From Gnetum montanum (taxonomy: Eukaryota; Streptophyta; Gnetopsida; Gnetales; Gnetaceae): 64,000 nucleotides of DNA. The stretch spans positions 575,618-639,617 of the forward strand of contig MNCI01015984.1 of NCBI GenBank assembly GCA_015680685.1, given 5' to 3'. The notes below the pieces were generated by a model. The model searched no databases, was not told where the DNA came from, and worked only from the letters and a program-made list of their open reading frames with translations. Position numbers and translations under genes: made by a program. Of this stretch, positions 35,101-46,854 are shown piece by piece; the stretch's first letter is position 1; each line of letters starts with the position of its first letter.

Positions 35101-35604
35101 ATGCTCAACAGCAACAAGAGACGATGGCATGAAAAGATCCTCTATGTGCTATGGGCGTATCGTACCACATGTAGAACAGCTATAGACAATACACCCTATA
35201 GCCTAGTCTATGGATCTGAGGTGGTGCTGCCCCTTGAATTACAAGTTCCTTCTCTGTGAATGGTCCTCTCCACGATTATAAATGATGCTCAACACACCGA
35301 GTCTCGGATCATGGATTTGAATTTAGTAGAGAAGAAGTGAATACAGACACTTGATACCATCGAAAAGTATCAAGATAAGCAGAGGCAGAAGCACCATCAT
35401 AATCTTCAACAACGTCCGATCGAGAAGGGAGATTTGGTTCTCAAGGCCATTCGTGAACTAGTAGGCAAGTTCTCTGCAAACTGGGAGGGCCCTTTCTTGG
35501 TAGCTGATGTGTATAGCAACAGTGCATTCAAGCTAGCAGATATCAACGGCAATGAGTTATCGAATCTCCTGAACCATATATATCTGAAGCAGTACTACAT
35601 CTAG
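32137..35604 (+). pseudogene. pol: pol of G: RT, RNase H, aRNase H, integrase
   Basis: One frame of 1,156 codons with no frameshift, broken only by in-frame stops at 33268, 33280, 34201, 34633, 34687, 34966, 35257 and 35338. RT has VPKKTRGIHFCIDFRDLNKA and the catalytic YVDD at 33022-33033. The first RNase H (about 33450-33690) has FYIYLTTS where an acidic residue is expected, as is usual for the degenerate RNase H of Tat elements. The archaeal-type RNase H (about 33910-34200) has HFDEAS and FPCTNNVAEYE. Integrase has Asp at 34771, Asp at 34954 (DNGP) and Glu at 35062, which is D,D35E spacing, and ends in YLKQYYI. It would copy the RNA and insert the cDNA. Every listed stop can come from one transition. 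Confidence 0.9.
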
Positions 35605-35615
35605 CTACATATCTA

Positions 35616-36440
35616 GTGTTAACATTAGGCACAACAATCGTCTGCTACGACGCTAAACTGGCAACAATCGTCCGCTACGACACTAAACTAGCAACAATCG
35701 TCTGCTACGATGCTAAACTGGCAACAACCGTCCGCTACAACGCTAAACTGGCATTCCTGCCACGTGTCTGCCATGACGCTAAACTGGCAATAATTGTCCA
35801 CTACGATGTAAAACTGGCACTTTCTGCAATTGTCCGTTACGATGCTAAACTGGCAACAATCATCTGCTACGATGCTAAACTGTCAACAATCATCCGCTAC
35901 AATGCTAAACTGGCAACAACCGTCCGCTATGACGCTAAACTAGCATTCCCATCACGCGTTCGCCATGATGCTAAACTGGCACTAATCGTCCACTATGACA
36001 TAAAACTGGCACTTTCTGCACGCATCCGCCACGACGCTAAACTAGCAACGATCGTCTACCACGACGTAAAACTGGCAAGTTGCAACAGTCCGCTACAACG
36101 TAAAACTAGCAGTGTTGTACAGGTTCGCCAAGACGTAAAACTGGCATTTCCTGCATGCGTCCGCCACAATGCTAAACTGGCACCGGCTATCTGCCATGAC
36201 ATAAAACTGGCATAGGTAAGTATCCGTTTGCTGAGACGTGAAACCAGCATAGATCTGTCCCTGTGTCATGACATGAAACTGACATCCATAGCACGGTCTG
36301 CTGAGACCATAAATCAGCTCTACCATCATCTGCTATGATGTAAAACTAGCATTTTTTAGTTCACCCAAACCTTGAACTGGGACCATGGTCTACTGGGACT
36401 TAAAACTAGCAACGGCAGTCTACCAGGACTTAAAACTGGG
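35616..36440 (+). repeat. Minisatellite array after integrase in G
   Basis: About 25 copies of a 28-33 bp unit built on CGTCCGCTACGACGCTAAACTGGCA; later units decay to CATGACATAAAACTGGCA. Most units are near 30 bp, which keeps a repeat-encoded frame open for 199 codons. This is not a real protein gene. F has a related array in the same place. Tandem arrays in the hypervariable 3' UTR are known for Tat-lineage elements and can seed satellites. Confidence 0.9.
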
Positions 36441-37631
36441 ACCTACAGACCGCCAACATGCGAATCAAGTGAGCGTAATCATCTTTGTGCGGCTGCAAAA
36501 CAAATGGGATGGGATGTTGGGACAGCCCCAGCGTCGCTACCTCATAGGCATTCTGCTGATTCCTTAGATATGCTGAAAGGCATACTACTGACCCCTCGGA
36601 GATGTTGTCACTGCACCCACTTTAGCGGTGGCACCTTTGAGAGTTTAGTTTCGTCATCTGGAGCCCCAAAGGAGTTCTTATCAACTACGACCTTGGGGAT
36701 CTTCGCTCATCATCACTATCAGGCTCTAGCTTCATAGATTCACCTAGCTGGTTCTTTGCATAACTAGTCAGGTGCAATTAGTCTGATATTCTTTGGCGGT
36801 GATATGCTGGGCCGAGCATCAACATTGAAGACCCTGGCCTCTTGCTATGGTTCCTCCTTCACGGCCCGCTCACTCTGTCTTGCCCCAAATGGTACTTGTT
36901 TCAACAACCTCTCCAGTGATTCGGTCGAGCAATGGCGTCCTCTATTTTCTTCTTTGGTTTCAGGTTACTTGTTACGAGGATGTCGTTCAAAGGTGCGCTC
37001 ATCTGAGCGGTGAAATACAGACAGCGTTTTGAGATGGCCGCTTAGGTTAGCCTGTCCACTCAGGAGTGCATCCCTATTTTCCTCATAATACTACCTCTAG
37101 CTCTTACTACCCTCCTTAGCCATCCCATTTGTTCGCCTTATGCAAAATGTGAATACACAGCATACGCTCTCCGCATCTGCATTACACTTAAGTCCATGAA
37201 CCGGCGTAACGCAACTCGCCTAGTGGATGCCAAAAAAAAAGTGGGTCGGCAAAATGGATGAAACACAACTCATCCAGGCCGCGCAAACATGACACAATTC
37301 GTCTATGCAAGCCCCTTCATCTACAAATTGACAGCATAACTCCATGCAAATGCAATCGCAGGAGAAGGCCTAAGTGCTTATGCGTGAAAAAACTATACTC
37401 ACCTCATTTGAGTCTTCCCCGAACCTCACTTGAGTCTTCCCCGAACCTCTCTCCTCTTACCTCTGTACAAATTCCCTCATGTACCATTTTATTTCCTATT
37501 TCCCTCATTTCTGCACTTCTGCTTTGATAGCGTGACACTTGCATAATCGTTGATGAATGCTATTGGTACTTTTATCCATCCGGTGTTTCGTATTCTTTGT
37601 CAACATCTTTCGGGCAAGCCCTCTAAATGTC
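36441..37631 (+). other. 3' untranslated region of G
   Basis: About 1.2 kb between the repeat array and the PPT with no conserved ORF. Short ORFs (for example 36372-36737) have no counterpart in F. Confidence 0.6.
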
Positions 37632-37647
37632 AACAAAGAGGAACCAT
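37632..37647 (+). other. Polypurine tract of G
   Basis: AACAAAGAGGAACCAT lies just before the LTR. On the minus strand F has AACAAAGAGGGGCCAA in the same position, which fixed the LTR start in both. Confidence 0.8.
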
Positions 37648-37966
37648 TGAAACACCGTGGAAATTGAAATCGGCCTAAGGCGAAGATTCACAATTTGGGC
37701 GAAATTTTGCGATAGAAATCCAGGAGACAGAACAAGGCAAAGAGGCGTGCAACATCAAGTCTCCAAGTCTCTTACAAATTTCAACCTTACTTTGTTTTCT
37801 CTCTTTATGCTACATTACCCAACATAGCGTAGTGTCACTCACCGTAACTCTGTTTAACATAGCCTGATATCATAATGTAACTTACTTTGGCGAATTGGAT
37901 GAAGTTTAAGGTCTAAGATTTATTGCATATTCTGCTAAGTCTTTTGTTCAGGGCTGGGTTTACACT

Positions 37967-38250
37967 TCGTTATGCAGAGCAGCGTAATGAGCTTCGAGAA
38001 AGTCAAAGTCAGAGTCCAAAGAAGCACGATAGATTGATTTCTTCCTTTTTGTAGATTGCTCGCTTTACACTTATTACGCTATGCAGCGTGAACAAGCGTA
38101 ACTTATTGTAAAGTTGACTATGTTTGATGCTCTATCACGCTTCGCGGCGTAAATGAGCGTAAAACAGCTTGAGTGAACTACTTTTATGCTCTATTACGCT
38201 CTGCCATGCTACGCAGTGTAAATGAGCGTGATACAGCCTAAAGTCAACTA
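37967..38250 (+). repeat. GCGTAA-rich tandem repeats in the G LTR
   Basis: Three to four imperfect units of about 60 bp with the pattern TTACGCT.TGC..CG.GTAAATGAGCGTAA. They lie in U3, about 190 bp upstream of the TATA box, and could act as enhancer repeats. Confidence 0.6.
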
Positions 38251-38440
38251 AGGCAGTACCAAACGCAAATCTGTTATCCATACGCACAATACGCTCATTA
38301 GTGTATCGCAACGTAATCATAAGACCGCTTCAGCAGGAGTGGTTGACCAGATTCAACACAAAGTTTGCCAAGTCAACAACATTCTGAAAGTTCGAGACAC
38401 ATGTCATCAGGGCCGTGCCTTCTTCACGTACTACCAAACC

Positions 38441-38447
38441 TATAAAT
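38441..38447 (+). promoter_or_regulatory. TATA box of the G LTR
   Basis: TATAAAT within ACCTATAAATACTCC, about 800 bp into the LTR, downstream of the GCGTAA repeats. Confidence 0.6.
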
Positions 38448-39193
38448 ACTCCAGTTGGTGAAGAAAGAAAGGGGATCTTCTTTTTGGCAACATCACCTCT
38501 TAGCAGAGACAGAAGACATTGTTGAGCATTGGGAACAGGAGCGATCAATCTTTTGACGAAAATATAGTTCTCTCCATTGGCGATCATTAGCAGCTTTGAG
38601 CAGAAACTACCGAAGGCAAAAGAGCAGATCAGAGATCGAGAGATCATCTGGTGCGATTGGCAAGGTTTATTGATCAGAAACAGTTGATTGATAGACATCT
38701 AGGCTTGACCTTCCTTGCATCCCATCTTTGGCTTACGAGGTAGACCGAACTTCATTCTGTACTCCTTGTTGAACATTTTTCTTGTTGCTTTGTGTATGCT
38801 TCGCACAAGATAAGTGGAGTTTGCTATTGGAACTTTGTATACAATATACTTAGTCTTTGAATCAAAACATAGATCTTGGAATTATGCACTTTTCTAAATC
38901 TGATCCTCCTTGTCACGTTGACGTCGTCATTATTTCGATTTATTTACATTGTTTTCTACTCCTTCTACGATTCATCGAATCAATTTGTCTCCTGCAATAT
39001 CTATATAATACACATATTATAGCGATATTCGTCAATTTACTGATTGAGTAAGTCCCTACCTGATCGACAAGACCGTTCAGGGCACCGCGGATTCGTTTTC
39101 TCCAGCACGGCCCTCGCACGGATCCATGGTTAAGACTGTGTACATGGATTTTCATTTGGTATTTTCTAGCGACCGACGTTTTCCATCATTACA

Positions 39194-40818
39194 GTAGTGG
39201 GCTCATAGTTGTGCTATCCCTTCTTATGGTCATGCCGAAAGAAGGGGCATCTTCGATGTTAAGGAGAGTTCCCATTGTTGTTGTCAGCAGAAGCACAAGT
39301 AATATTCATGGGTGGTTGCTGTGGTGCAACCCCTTCTGGAACACTTGGTGGCAATGTAGAAGGAGGTGAAGGATGAGAATGTTGAAATTGAGGAGAAGTG
39401 TAATGTATATAAGGTGGTGGTCCTATTGGAGAGCATACAGTTTGATAGTATTGAGGAGAATAACAATAGTGTCATGAGATAGAGGATGTTGATCCAATTG
39501 GAGAAACTAGATGTTGAACTTGATAAGCACCTAGGTTTAGATTGTACGAAGGGTGTAAGTAGTTTGGGGATGGCCTCCCCCACGACTGGGATTGTTGCCA
39601 CTATGATTGAACACAGTATTTTTGCATGAACTCTGGATGTAACATTCTTCCCCAATGCTCCTGTAAATGTGACAAGATTGGACATTGGCCCTTGGGGTGA
39701 TCGTACAGGAAAATGTTGCATTGATACATATGATTGGCAGTTGAGCTCTTATTTTTTTCAACCCTTCTTTTTGATTGTCTAAAGGTGTTCTATCCTATTT
39801 CTTGGTTTTCCATGACTCTACCTCCAATAATGTTGGCATATTCTTTGCATTTTTTATGCATCCATTCCATCATCTTATTGATCTTTACCTCAATTTCATC
39901 CAATGATTGTAGTGTTGGCAAAGATGGTTCCACCTCCTTGAGGTGAGTTGATTTCTCCTATTTTAGATTATGGACCTTTTTTGATGTGAGATTCTAGTCC
40001 CATTGAGATTTTTTAGCATTCTCCCATTTAGCCATTTCGCTTTCTTCTTTTTCTACCCGCTTAATAAGCTCTTGGAATTAGTGGGTTCGTAGCTCATATA
40101 GTTGACCTCGAGCATACATTTCTAGGGTCTCCCTTATTTCATTATGGAGCCCATCAATAATGTGGTACAGTAGCCTTTCCTCGAAGAACTCATGGCTTGG
40201 GCAGTTATTTAACAATGCATAATATCTTTCTAAGGCCATGTTCAATGGTTCATGTTGCTATTTTTTCCACTCTTGGATTTGTTTCTTCAAGGCTAACACT
40301 CTTGCATAAGTTTAATATCTTTTGTTGAAGAGTTCTACCATTTTTGGCCAATGTTGACTTGATTTTAGTTTTAAGGACCTATACCATACCTTTGCGTGGC
40401 CAACGAGTGTCAGAGCAAAGAACTTAAGTTTTTGCCATCCATTATCAATGTTGTTCCATGCACAGGCATCATAGAAGGATCATAAATGTTCTTGTGGATC
40501 TAATTCATAGCCTCCTGAGAATTTGGAAAAGTTGTTTAAGTTAAGCCTAGGTAGACAGCTTTCCTTGCGATGATTGCGAGATATTTGAATAGCCTCTTGT
40601 ATTTCCGTTAGGCTTGTAGTGGCTAGTAGGGGTTCATCGTCACTAGGTATGTTATGTATCTATGAGTTGGGATGACGATGTCTTCATTTATGTTTATAGG
40701 AAATCCCTACATCAGATTGGGTATTCCAAACTTCATCTTCTTCATCATATAATTCGTTGGTTCTTGAATGAATTGCCTTACTGGTTGTTGCATTATCATA
40801 GTCTTGTGAGAGAGACAT
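39194..40818 (-). pseudogene. gag: gag of C, 3' end truncated
   Basis: The start is the ATG at 40818 (MSLSQDYDNATTS), matched by E at 63776. The gag core on the minus strand includes LNNFSKFSGGYELD-like text near 40520, HERKV-like and GLHNEIRETLEMYARGQLYE-like text near 40130, and the tail with QSCHIYRSIGEECYI near 39640. Stops and shifts are frequent. It ends abruptly at the 3' LTR of G. No protease motif is present in C or E. It would have formed particles with enzymes from another element. Confidence 0.75.
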
Positions 40819-40935
40819 GGTGTGTGAATTTGTGTGTGACTTAATTGAAATTAATTTCTTTTCTAAAAGATGTATCATGAATACTTTGTTACAACAGTCT
40901 TGTATGATGTAACTAATCTAAATAACTAGCACTAT

Positions 40936-40953
40936 CCCTGACAACGGCACCAA
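40936..40953 (-). other. Primer-binding site of C (tRNA-Asp-like)
   Basis: On the minus strand it reads TTGGTGCCGTTGTCAGGG. It differs from the tRNA-Asp complement at few positions, all transitions. Confidence 0.8.
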
Positions 40954-41842
40954 TGATGAGAGGTGAGGTACCCCTACACTCAACCATATGAATACAAGCA
41001 TTTCACGCACGATCCGGTCGAACTTTGTAGACAGGCTAGTTGTGATATCCAGATAGTTACTTGTTGATCGCAGTTCACTGTCTTTCCACCTGGACTAGTA
41101 ATTGCTTTGTCACATATGGTTTAGTTTAGAGTGAGGTGTATGATATGTTCTTAAACTAATGCTACTCCTAAAGGTAATGGAAAATAACTTCAACTAAGCT
41201 AAGAGGAAAATGGAGAGAGAATCTAAACTAATAGGAGATAGGGAGAGAAAATCTAAGCCAACCTAAGTGCAATGAGCATCCCTTCCTTAATCATCCATAC
41301 ACATCTTGGACCTCGTGTAGGACTACCACTAGGATTACCAAGCATAGATCCTAGGTATGCTACTAGGTTACCAAGTAGTCACACTTAAATGCTCATGATT
41401 AAGTCATACTCATTCCGCAATTAAGGAGTTTAGGATAAAGAGGTATTAACTACGAAAGCAATAAATAACAATAACAATTAAATAATTAAACTAAGTGAAT
41501 GCTACAATGATGAAGTAATCTTGATCTTTATTTCTAGTCATGTGTGTGTCCAAGTACAACACTTGGATAAAGGATGCCATACAATTACAATCATCACACT
41601 GTGGGCATGCATTGGGGAAAAAGGGTTGAGAGGAAAGATCGACAAAAAATCCTACTCTAACACTAAACTAACTTCCTGAAAAACTAACTCTTCTCGTGTG
41701 CCTACATGTGTATTTATAGGACCATGCAAAGTCATGATATCATGTATTCGATATCATTATTGGGCTGGGATATCACGTACCCGATATCGTGGATCTGATA
41801 TCGAGGGTTCAATATTGCAACCTGATAAATCACAATTCATCA
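40954..41842 (-). repeat. 5' LTR of C
   Basis: An 889-bp LTR, plus strand TGATGAGAGGTGAGG...CAATTCATCA. The TATA box (minus strand) is at 41711-41718. U3 has GATATCATGTA and CCGATATCG units as in the 3' LTR. Confidence 0.9.
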
Positions 41843-42503
41843 TTAAGGGATGTTGCCCCATCGTGTCACACTTATAGGAGTTTGGGGTGTATACTCTGAA
41901 TCCATGACTAACTAAAAGATAAACACTTAGAAGATTACCTTATCCTCAAGGTAATCCTAGGTAGTTTCATCTGCAACAATAATAGTATCCAAATGGAGCT
42001 CCACCATAACCATACAAGTAGTATCAGTAGTGGCAACACCCATAGTTGTGGGGGATGTCACCACCAAGGTAGTAATACACTTACACACAACTAGATCCAT
42101 ATGGGTATTATGTTTAACAACCCTTGTCTCCACGTGACTCTTATAGTCACATTTCTCCTTTCCAACATCACTACTATCTTCTCGAATACTATAGAATTCA
42201 TTCTCCACATTTCAAAAGGGATGCCACATTTCATCCTTATCCTCATCCTATTCTTGCACCTGTTCCTCTACCCTCAATGTAGCTACCGCCTACTCCATCC
42301 ATGCAGGATGAACTTCTAGCCTAGCTACAACAATGCAATGCTACCAAGGTTGTTAATCTACAGCTGGTTCATCAATTGAGTGGTTTGGAACCTCATGCTC
42401 ATAAAAGATCATTTTTCTAATCTAAGAACCCTACTAAGCCCTCACGAACTCAGGTGGTTGGTCACCCTACTTCAACCTCATCCTCTACAAAATATTTCAT
42501 CAG
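41843..42503 (+). pseudogene. gag: gag of D, second part
   Basis: The sequence resumes with the GGATGTTGCCCC block (GCCPIVSHL) that follows in A near 6640. It continues through the Gln/Pro-rich linker with TATGGGTATTATGT and similar text. It is full of stops. It ends at 42503, at the gag-protease linker, where element E begins. The five bases before E are ATCAG. Confidence 0.75.
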
Positions 42504-43369
42504 TGATGAGAGATGAGGTACCCCTACACTCAACCATACGAATATGCGTATGTACACGTGATTCGGTTGAACTCCGTGAATGGACTAGTTGTGGCACCTA
42601 GATAGTTATATGTTGATCATAGTTCATTGTCTTTCCACTTGGACTAGTATTTGCTTTGTCATGTATGATTTAGTCTAGAGTGAGGTGTATGATGTGATTT
42701 CTAACACTGTGCTACTCCTAAGGATAATGAGAAATAATCTTGATTAAGCTAATAAGTAATATGAAATAAGATCTAAGCTAGCCTAAGTGTGATGAGCATC
42801 CATCCTTAATCATCCGTACGAATCTTGGACTTTGTGTACTACTTCTGGGATTACCAAGCGTACATCACCTAAAGCACTACTAGATACGTTGCTGGGTTGC
42901 CAAGTGGTTATACTTAAATTTTCGTGATTAAGACATACTCATTCTACATTAATAATAGGAATAGTAAATGACAATAAAGAAATATTAACTAAGAAAATAA
43001 TAAATAATAATTAACAATTAAATAATTAAAAACTAAGTGAATGCTGTAATGATGAAGTAATCTCAATCTTTGTTGCTGATTGTGTGCGTGTCCAAGTACG
43101 TCACACTCAAATAAAGGTTCCATACAATTACAAGCATCACACTGCAGGAATGCACTTGGAAAAGAACTAAAAATTAACAAAAAAACTCTAGAATCCTAAT
43201 GACTAACTAATGACCTACCAATAGCTTCCTCCCTATGCATTTGAATGCTATATTTATAGGCTAACATAGGAATCATGATATCGTGTAAACGATATCGTAT
43301 CTAGGTTGCAATATTGCATACTCAATATCGTGTACCCAATATCGGGGCTTGGCAAACTGTGATTCATCA
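42504..43369 (-). repeat. 3' LTR of E
   Basis: An 866-bp LTR, plus strand TGATGAGAGATGAGG...GTGATTCATCA. The TATA box (minus strand) is at 43251-43258. U3 has GATATCGTGTAAACGATATCG and related units. Confidence 0.9.
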
Positions 43370-43383
43370 TACCCCCATGACTG
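43370..43383 (-). other. Polypurine tract of E
   Basis: Plus-strand TACCCCCATGACTG abuts the 3' LTR. Confidence 0.75.
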
Positions 43384-43558
43384 AATAAAAAACTCGTCCT
43401 CGAGTCAAACAAAATGAGGAATAAGCTCATTTAATTACATAGTGGATATGTATGGGATTATGGACTAACTATGGATTTCTTTATGCCATAGTGTGGGACT
43501 TGAAAGGATACAAAATTGGGACATCAACACAAAATACAAAATACAAAATTGTTGGAAC

Positions 43559-46356
43559 TCATGTGGTTTCTAGTGGTGGTAGCTCCTCCATGGGCTTCTT
43601 CCCCTTATCCCGTGCTCTAGGCTTTGGAAATGAATACCTCTGAAGGAGTGCCTAAAGCTTTTCTTCCTCTATTTGAGGATCATGTGTCGTCCATGCTAAT
43701 GTTCCAATATTTAACAGAGTTGACACCTCCCATGAACATGATAGTTGCGGAAACATCTAATTGTCTTTGACATACCAAGCAGCAAATAGTCGTTGTTCCT
43801 TCTCGTAGGCTCTGGCTTTGTCTCTAAATTCTTGATAATTTGTGAGCCGTCGAGCCAAATTTGCTGCAACATCTTTTTGAGCTTAGTAGCTAGCTTTTAC
43901 CACCTCTAACTTAGAATTTGCTACCTCCAATTTCTGCAGTGCTTTTTTGTGTTCATCAAATTATGTTTCATATTTGGCGTAGGTGATAGCTACCTACTTT
44001 TCCAACTCAATCCTTGAGTGTCCTATTGTTAACATGGCCAAGTTGGCATACCTTAGGTTTGCCAAATCCATGTATTTACTGAGATCTTAGATCTACAGGT
44101 CCTAGCTCTTTAATTCTACTTGGTTGGTGAAGGCGTAAGTGTCCAACATGGCCCACCAATCAATGTTTTGAGCACTGAAAGAATTGATGTGGGTCTTAGC
44201 CATATGGATTTATTTTTTAATTATCTTCTTATACATCCCCAATTGGTCCCAAAAATGCTCCAATTTTTCATGTCGCTTAGCTTTGTTTTGCCACACGCTT
44301 ATTTCAATGGTCGTCTTCTGACGAATGGCGCATACCTCCTCCATTGAGATGATCATGTTCTCTCTGGCTAAGTGATTCATGTCTTCGTTGACCCTTATTA
44401 GTTGTTCTTGCATTTGCTAAAAATTTTCCTTGAGAACATTCTTTTATTTTTCAATTATTATGAACTGATGATTTTTGGTAGCAAAGAGTTTATTTTCTTC
44501 CTATAAGGCTTTGAGTGCTTTTGCATGTGCATATGTTTGAGCCTGTGCTTTGGAAGCATCCCAATTTTCCTTCTCCTTTTCCATTGCTATCCTTTTATTC
44601 TCCTCTAATAATTTATTCAGTTTCTCTATCTTAAATAATTCTAGCTGGTTGGCTGGAATAAGTTGGGACAGATGCCACTGTGCAGCTTGTAGGACAATGA
44701 ACTTCTCCTAGAGTCTTCTCAACTCATATTCTACCTATTTGGCCCTAACCTCAGCCATAACCAAATTTTCCTTTCTGGAAATGAGGTCTGATTATGTTGT
44801 TGTAACATCTTGGGAAATGTGAAACAAGGATGTCATTACTTATCTTGTTTACAGCAAATGATCTAGAGCATCCTCATGTTTTGCAAGAGTCATCGACAGA
44901 TTGGCTAGAACTTGAGCATCGCATGTTCCTATGAGATCTGTCAGTGGCATAAAAGAGATGTTAAATGACTCTTTGATGTGGTCTGTGACCACTTCTACTG
45001 CTCCAGCTACATCCTGGTGTTGCATGACCACTACTGTGGCATCTTCACTAATTTCTAATTATACTTGAAATGATGCAGCATTCCTAGAAATTTGTTATGA
45101 CCAATGTGACTCCCCTCCTCTTGTTTGTATCAAGACTTCCTCCTGTGCATGATTGATTGAGATTGTGGGCTATACTACATCATCAATTACCTTGAAGAGG
45201 TTGGCCTCATCATGACTTCCCTAATTGACCATTTCTACGATGGCCCTAAGATGGCTTATCGATGGTTGGTAATCTTGTGGCGGTGGTGGCAATTAGTCTT
45301 GTTGGCCTGTGGGCTATGTGCTGGGCCTTGCTTCCTATTGTTGATTGGGCCTCGTGTCCAGAAGTTGGCTAGGCCCTACTATTTAAGGTATAGTGGGCCC
45401 CACTGTCTACTCTTGTTCAGGCTCAAGTGTCTCACCAACATCCTTTCTTGGTGCTGGTGGCTTTAGTAATTCAGCATATAGAGCATTTTGAGCTTTTCTG
45501 AGGACATCATTAATGTACCCTAGAATTCTAGCATGTTGGCACAGCTTCCTAATTAGACATGGAAAGGGCAATGCAAACTTTCCTATCTTGTGTTCTTCAA
45601 ATTGCCTCAATATTTTTGTTAGATACAAATGGGGCAAATTGGCATCAACCTTGCCCATCAAGATTGCGCTTCCTTTGGCTACATAGGTGGAGATCCTATT
45701 TAGCCCCTTCATTGGGAAGATGTGATAGGTGCCAATTTTAAAATAGATTCTCTCATCAAGGGTGAGTTCCCCATATGTTTTTTCCTCCTTGTCATATGCC
45801 CTCTTTAGTCATACTTTTCATGCATCAACATTGGAGCAGGTGGATAGATGAGCAACATTAGGCCTTATATTCAAAAGATTCAGAACTTTCACAATGGCCT
45901 TCGTGGAGAAATCAACTAAAATCCCACAAATTTCAGTGGTGGTGCCTTCCTCTTTATTATGTCAAAATTAATAAGTTTCTCCCAAATACCATTCTTGACT
46001 TTCTGAGAGGATAGGCCATAGTGGAGATCCTTTGAGTTGATGTTTAACTAGGTCAGGGGAAAATTTGGTAAAAGGTCCAAATTTAAGTTCCACGATCACT
46101 ACAGCTGATGTGGACCTTTCCCAAATTTCCTAAACACATTCTAGGGACAACGTGAGATGTTGTCCTTATTTAGGTGCCTACCTTCTCCAGCTTTTGCTTG
46201 CTTGGATTGTGCAGTAACATGGGTTTCTTGATGGATGCTAAATGATTGTGCCTCCTATTCTGCATGTTCTGCGGGAGGTCCTTGGCCTTTGCCTCTCTTT
46301 GGGCATTTGGATGCACCTTGAAAAGGTCCTCTTTGTTGTCCTCATTTAGGGACCAT
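43559..46356 (-). pseudogene. aORF of E: extra ORF with plant-transposon-like domain and coiled coil
   Basis: The counterpart of 22656-25452 in C, and almost equal in length (2,798 against 2,797 bp), so few indels occurred since the two copies split. The start is the ATG at 46356 and the stop is at 43559-43561. The best stretch (45712-45407) reads NRISTYVAKGSAILMGKVDA and PFPCLIRKLCQHA, similar to the putative plant transposon protein domain. Coiled-coil-like text follows (44413-44210 and others). Several stops. An internal promoter-like block lies about 515 bp upstream. Function unknown; conservation of the stop codon and length in C and E argues that it was a real gene. Confidence 0.65.
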
Positions 46357-46681
46357 CTATAATCACACTAAGATTAATTGTTAGTAAGGTCATTTAAAAA
46401 AGTTTAATTATCTTATACCTTACTCATTGCCTTTAATGTATTTTTAATTTTTGCTTAGTGTGATTTCAGAGTTAGAAATTTTTCAAGGAGATTCCCCTAA
46501 AAGTTTTAATGATGGGCCTAATTTGATCAGGTGATTCAAACAATAATTTGCATGATTTGGATGAAGGAAGAAAATTAGTTTGGTATGAGTTCTTAACATT
46601 TCTTAAGATTACTTACCCTTATGATATCTTTTGAGTGACAACTAATTTCAAAAAAGTATGCACAAATCAGAGTGTACTCCA

Positions 46682-46693
46682 CCCCCATGACTA
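46682..46693 (-). other. Internal PPT-like motif upstream of the aORF in E
   Basis: Plus-strand CCCCCATGACT, the same motif that precedes the LTRs, lies between the LTR-like promoter block and the aORF start. Confidence 0.5.
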
Positions 46694-46854
46694 AGTTAAA
46701 TACTCTAGGGTTAAGTAGGTTCGATTGGAAGGGAAATTGGAGCATTAACAAGCGAGATATTAACAATTAAATGGTAGGCTTGCAAAGTGTGAAAAATTGT
46801 GAAAGAAAATTGCAACAACTCCCCTTGCATGAATAGTTGAAAATGCCTTCTATG

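Larger units (their letters stand above)
25938..39193 (+). mobile_element. Element G, 5'-truncated Tat/Ogre-like Ty3-gypsy element
   Basis: G runs in the plus direction inside C. It lacks the 5' LTR, PBS and most of gag and begins in the gag-protease linker (edge uncertain by about 20 bp). Order: protease, 5-kb interval with a spliced antisense gene, RT, RNase H, archaeal-type RNase H, integrase, minisatellite array, PPT, 3' LTR (37648-39193). A second RNase H of archaeal type between RNase H and integrase is diagnostic of the Tat lineage, and a long pro-RT interval is typical of Ogre. The missing 5' end coincides with missing C sequence, so a deletion removed both. Confidence 0.85.
37648..39193 (+). 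repeat. 3' LTR of G
   Basis: A 1,546-bp LTR starting TGAAACACCG, homologous to the F LTR start TGAAACATC, and ending CCATCATTACA. It carries a tandem GCGTAA-rich region (37967-38250) and a TATA box. Gag of C resumes right after it. The 5' partner is missing. Confidence 0.75.
21605..41842 (-). mobile_element. Element C, group-1 LTR retrotransposon with aORF, interrupted by G
   Basis: This minus-strand element has its 5' LTR at 40954-41842 and its 3' LTR at 21605-22463. Its own sequence is 21605 to about 25937 (3' LTR, PPT, aORF) and about 39194-41842 (gag, PBS, 5' LTR). Element G lies between. Compared with E, about 1.9 kb of C (E 46850-48775) is missing at the G junction. C has gag plus a long extra ORF but no pol. 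It inserted into gag of D. Confidence 0.85.

Noticed and set aside
35616-36215. 199-codon open frame with YDAKLA-type repeats
   Set aside because: It is open only because most repeat units are near multiples of three. It lies after the integrase stop and has no counterpart in F.
35616-36440. Regular ~30-bp repeats that could be taken for a CRISPR array
   Set aside because: There are no unique spacers: units are head to tail and drift gradually, and the context is a plant retroelement 3' UTR. It is a minisatellite.
39194-41842. Separate solo element between G and D
   Set aside because: Its gag, PBS and LTR pair with 21605-25937, with TSDs at 21600 and 41843, so it is the other half of C.
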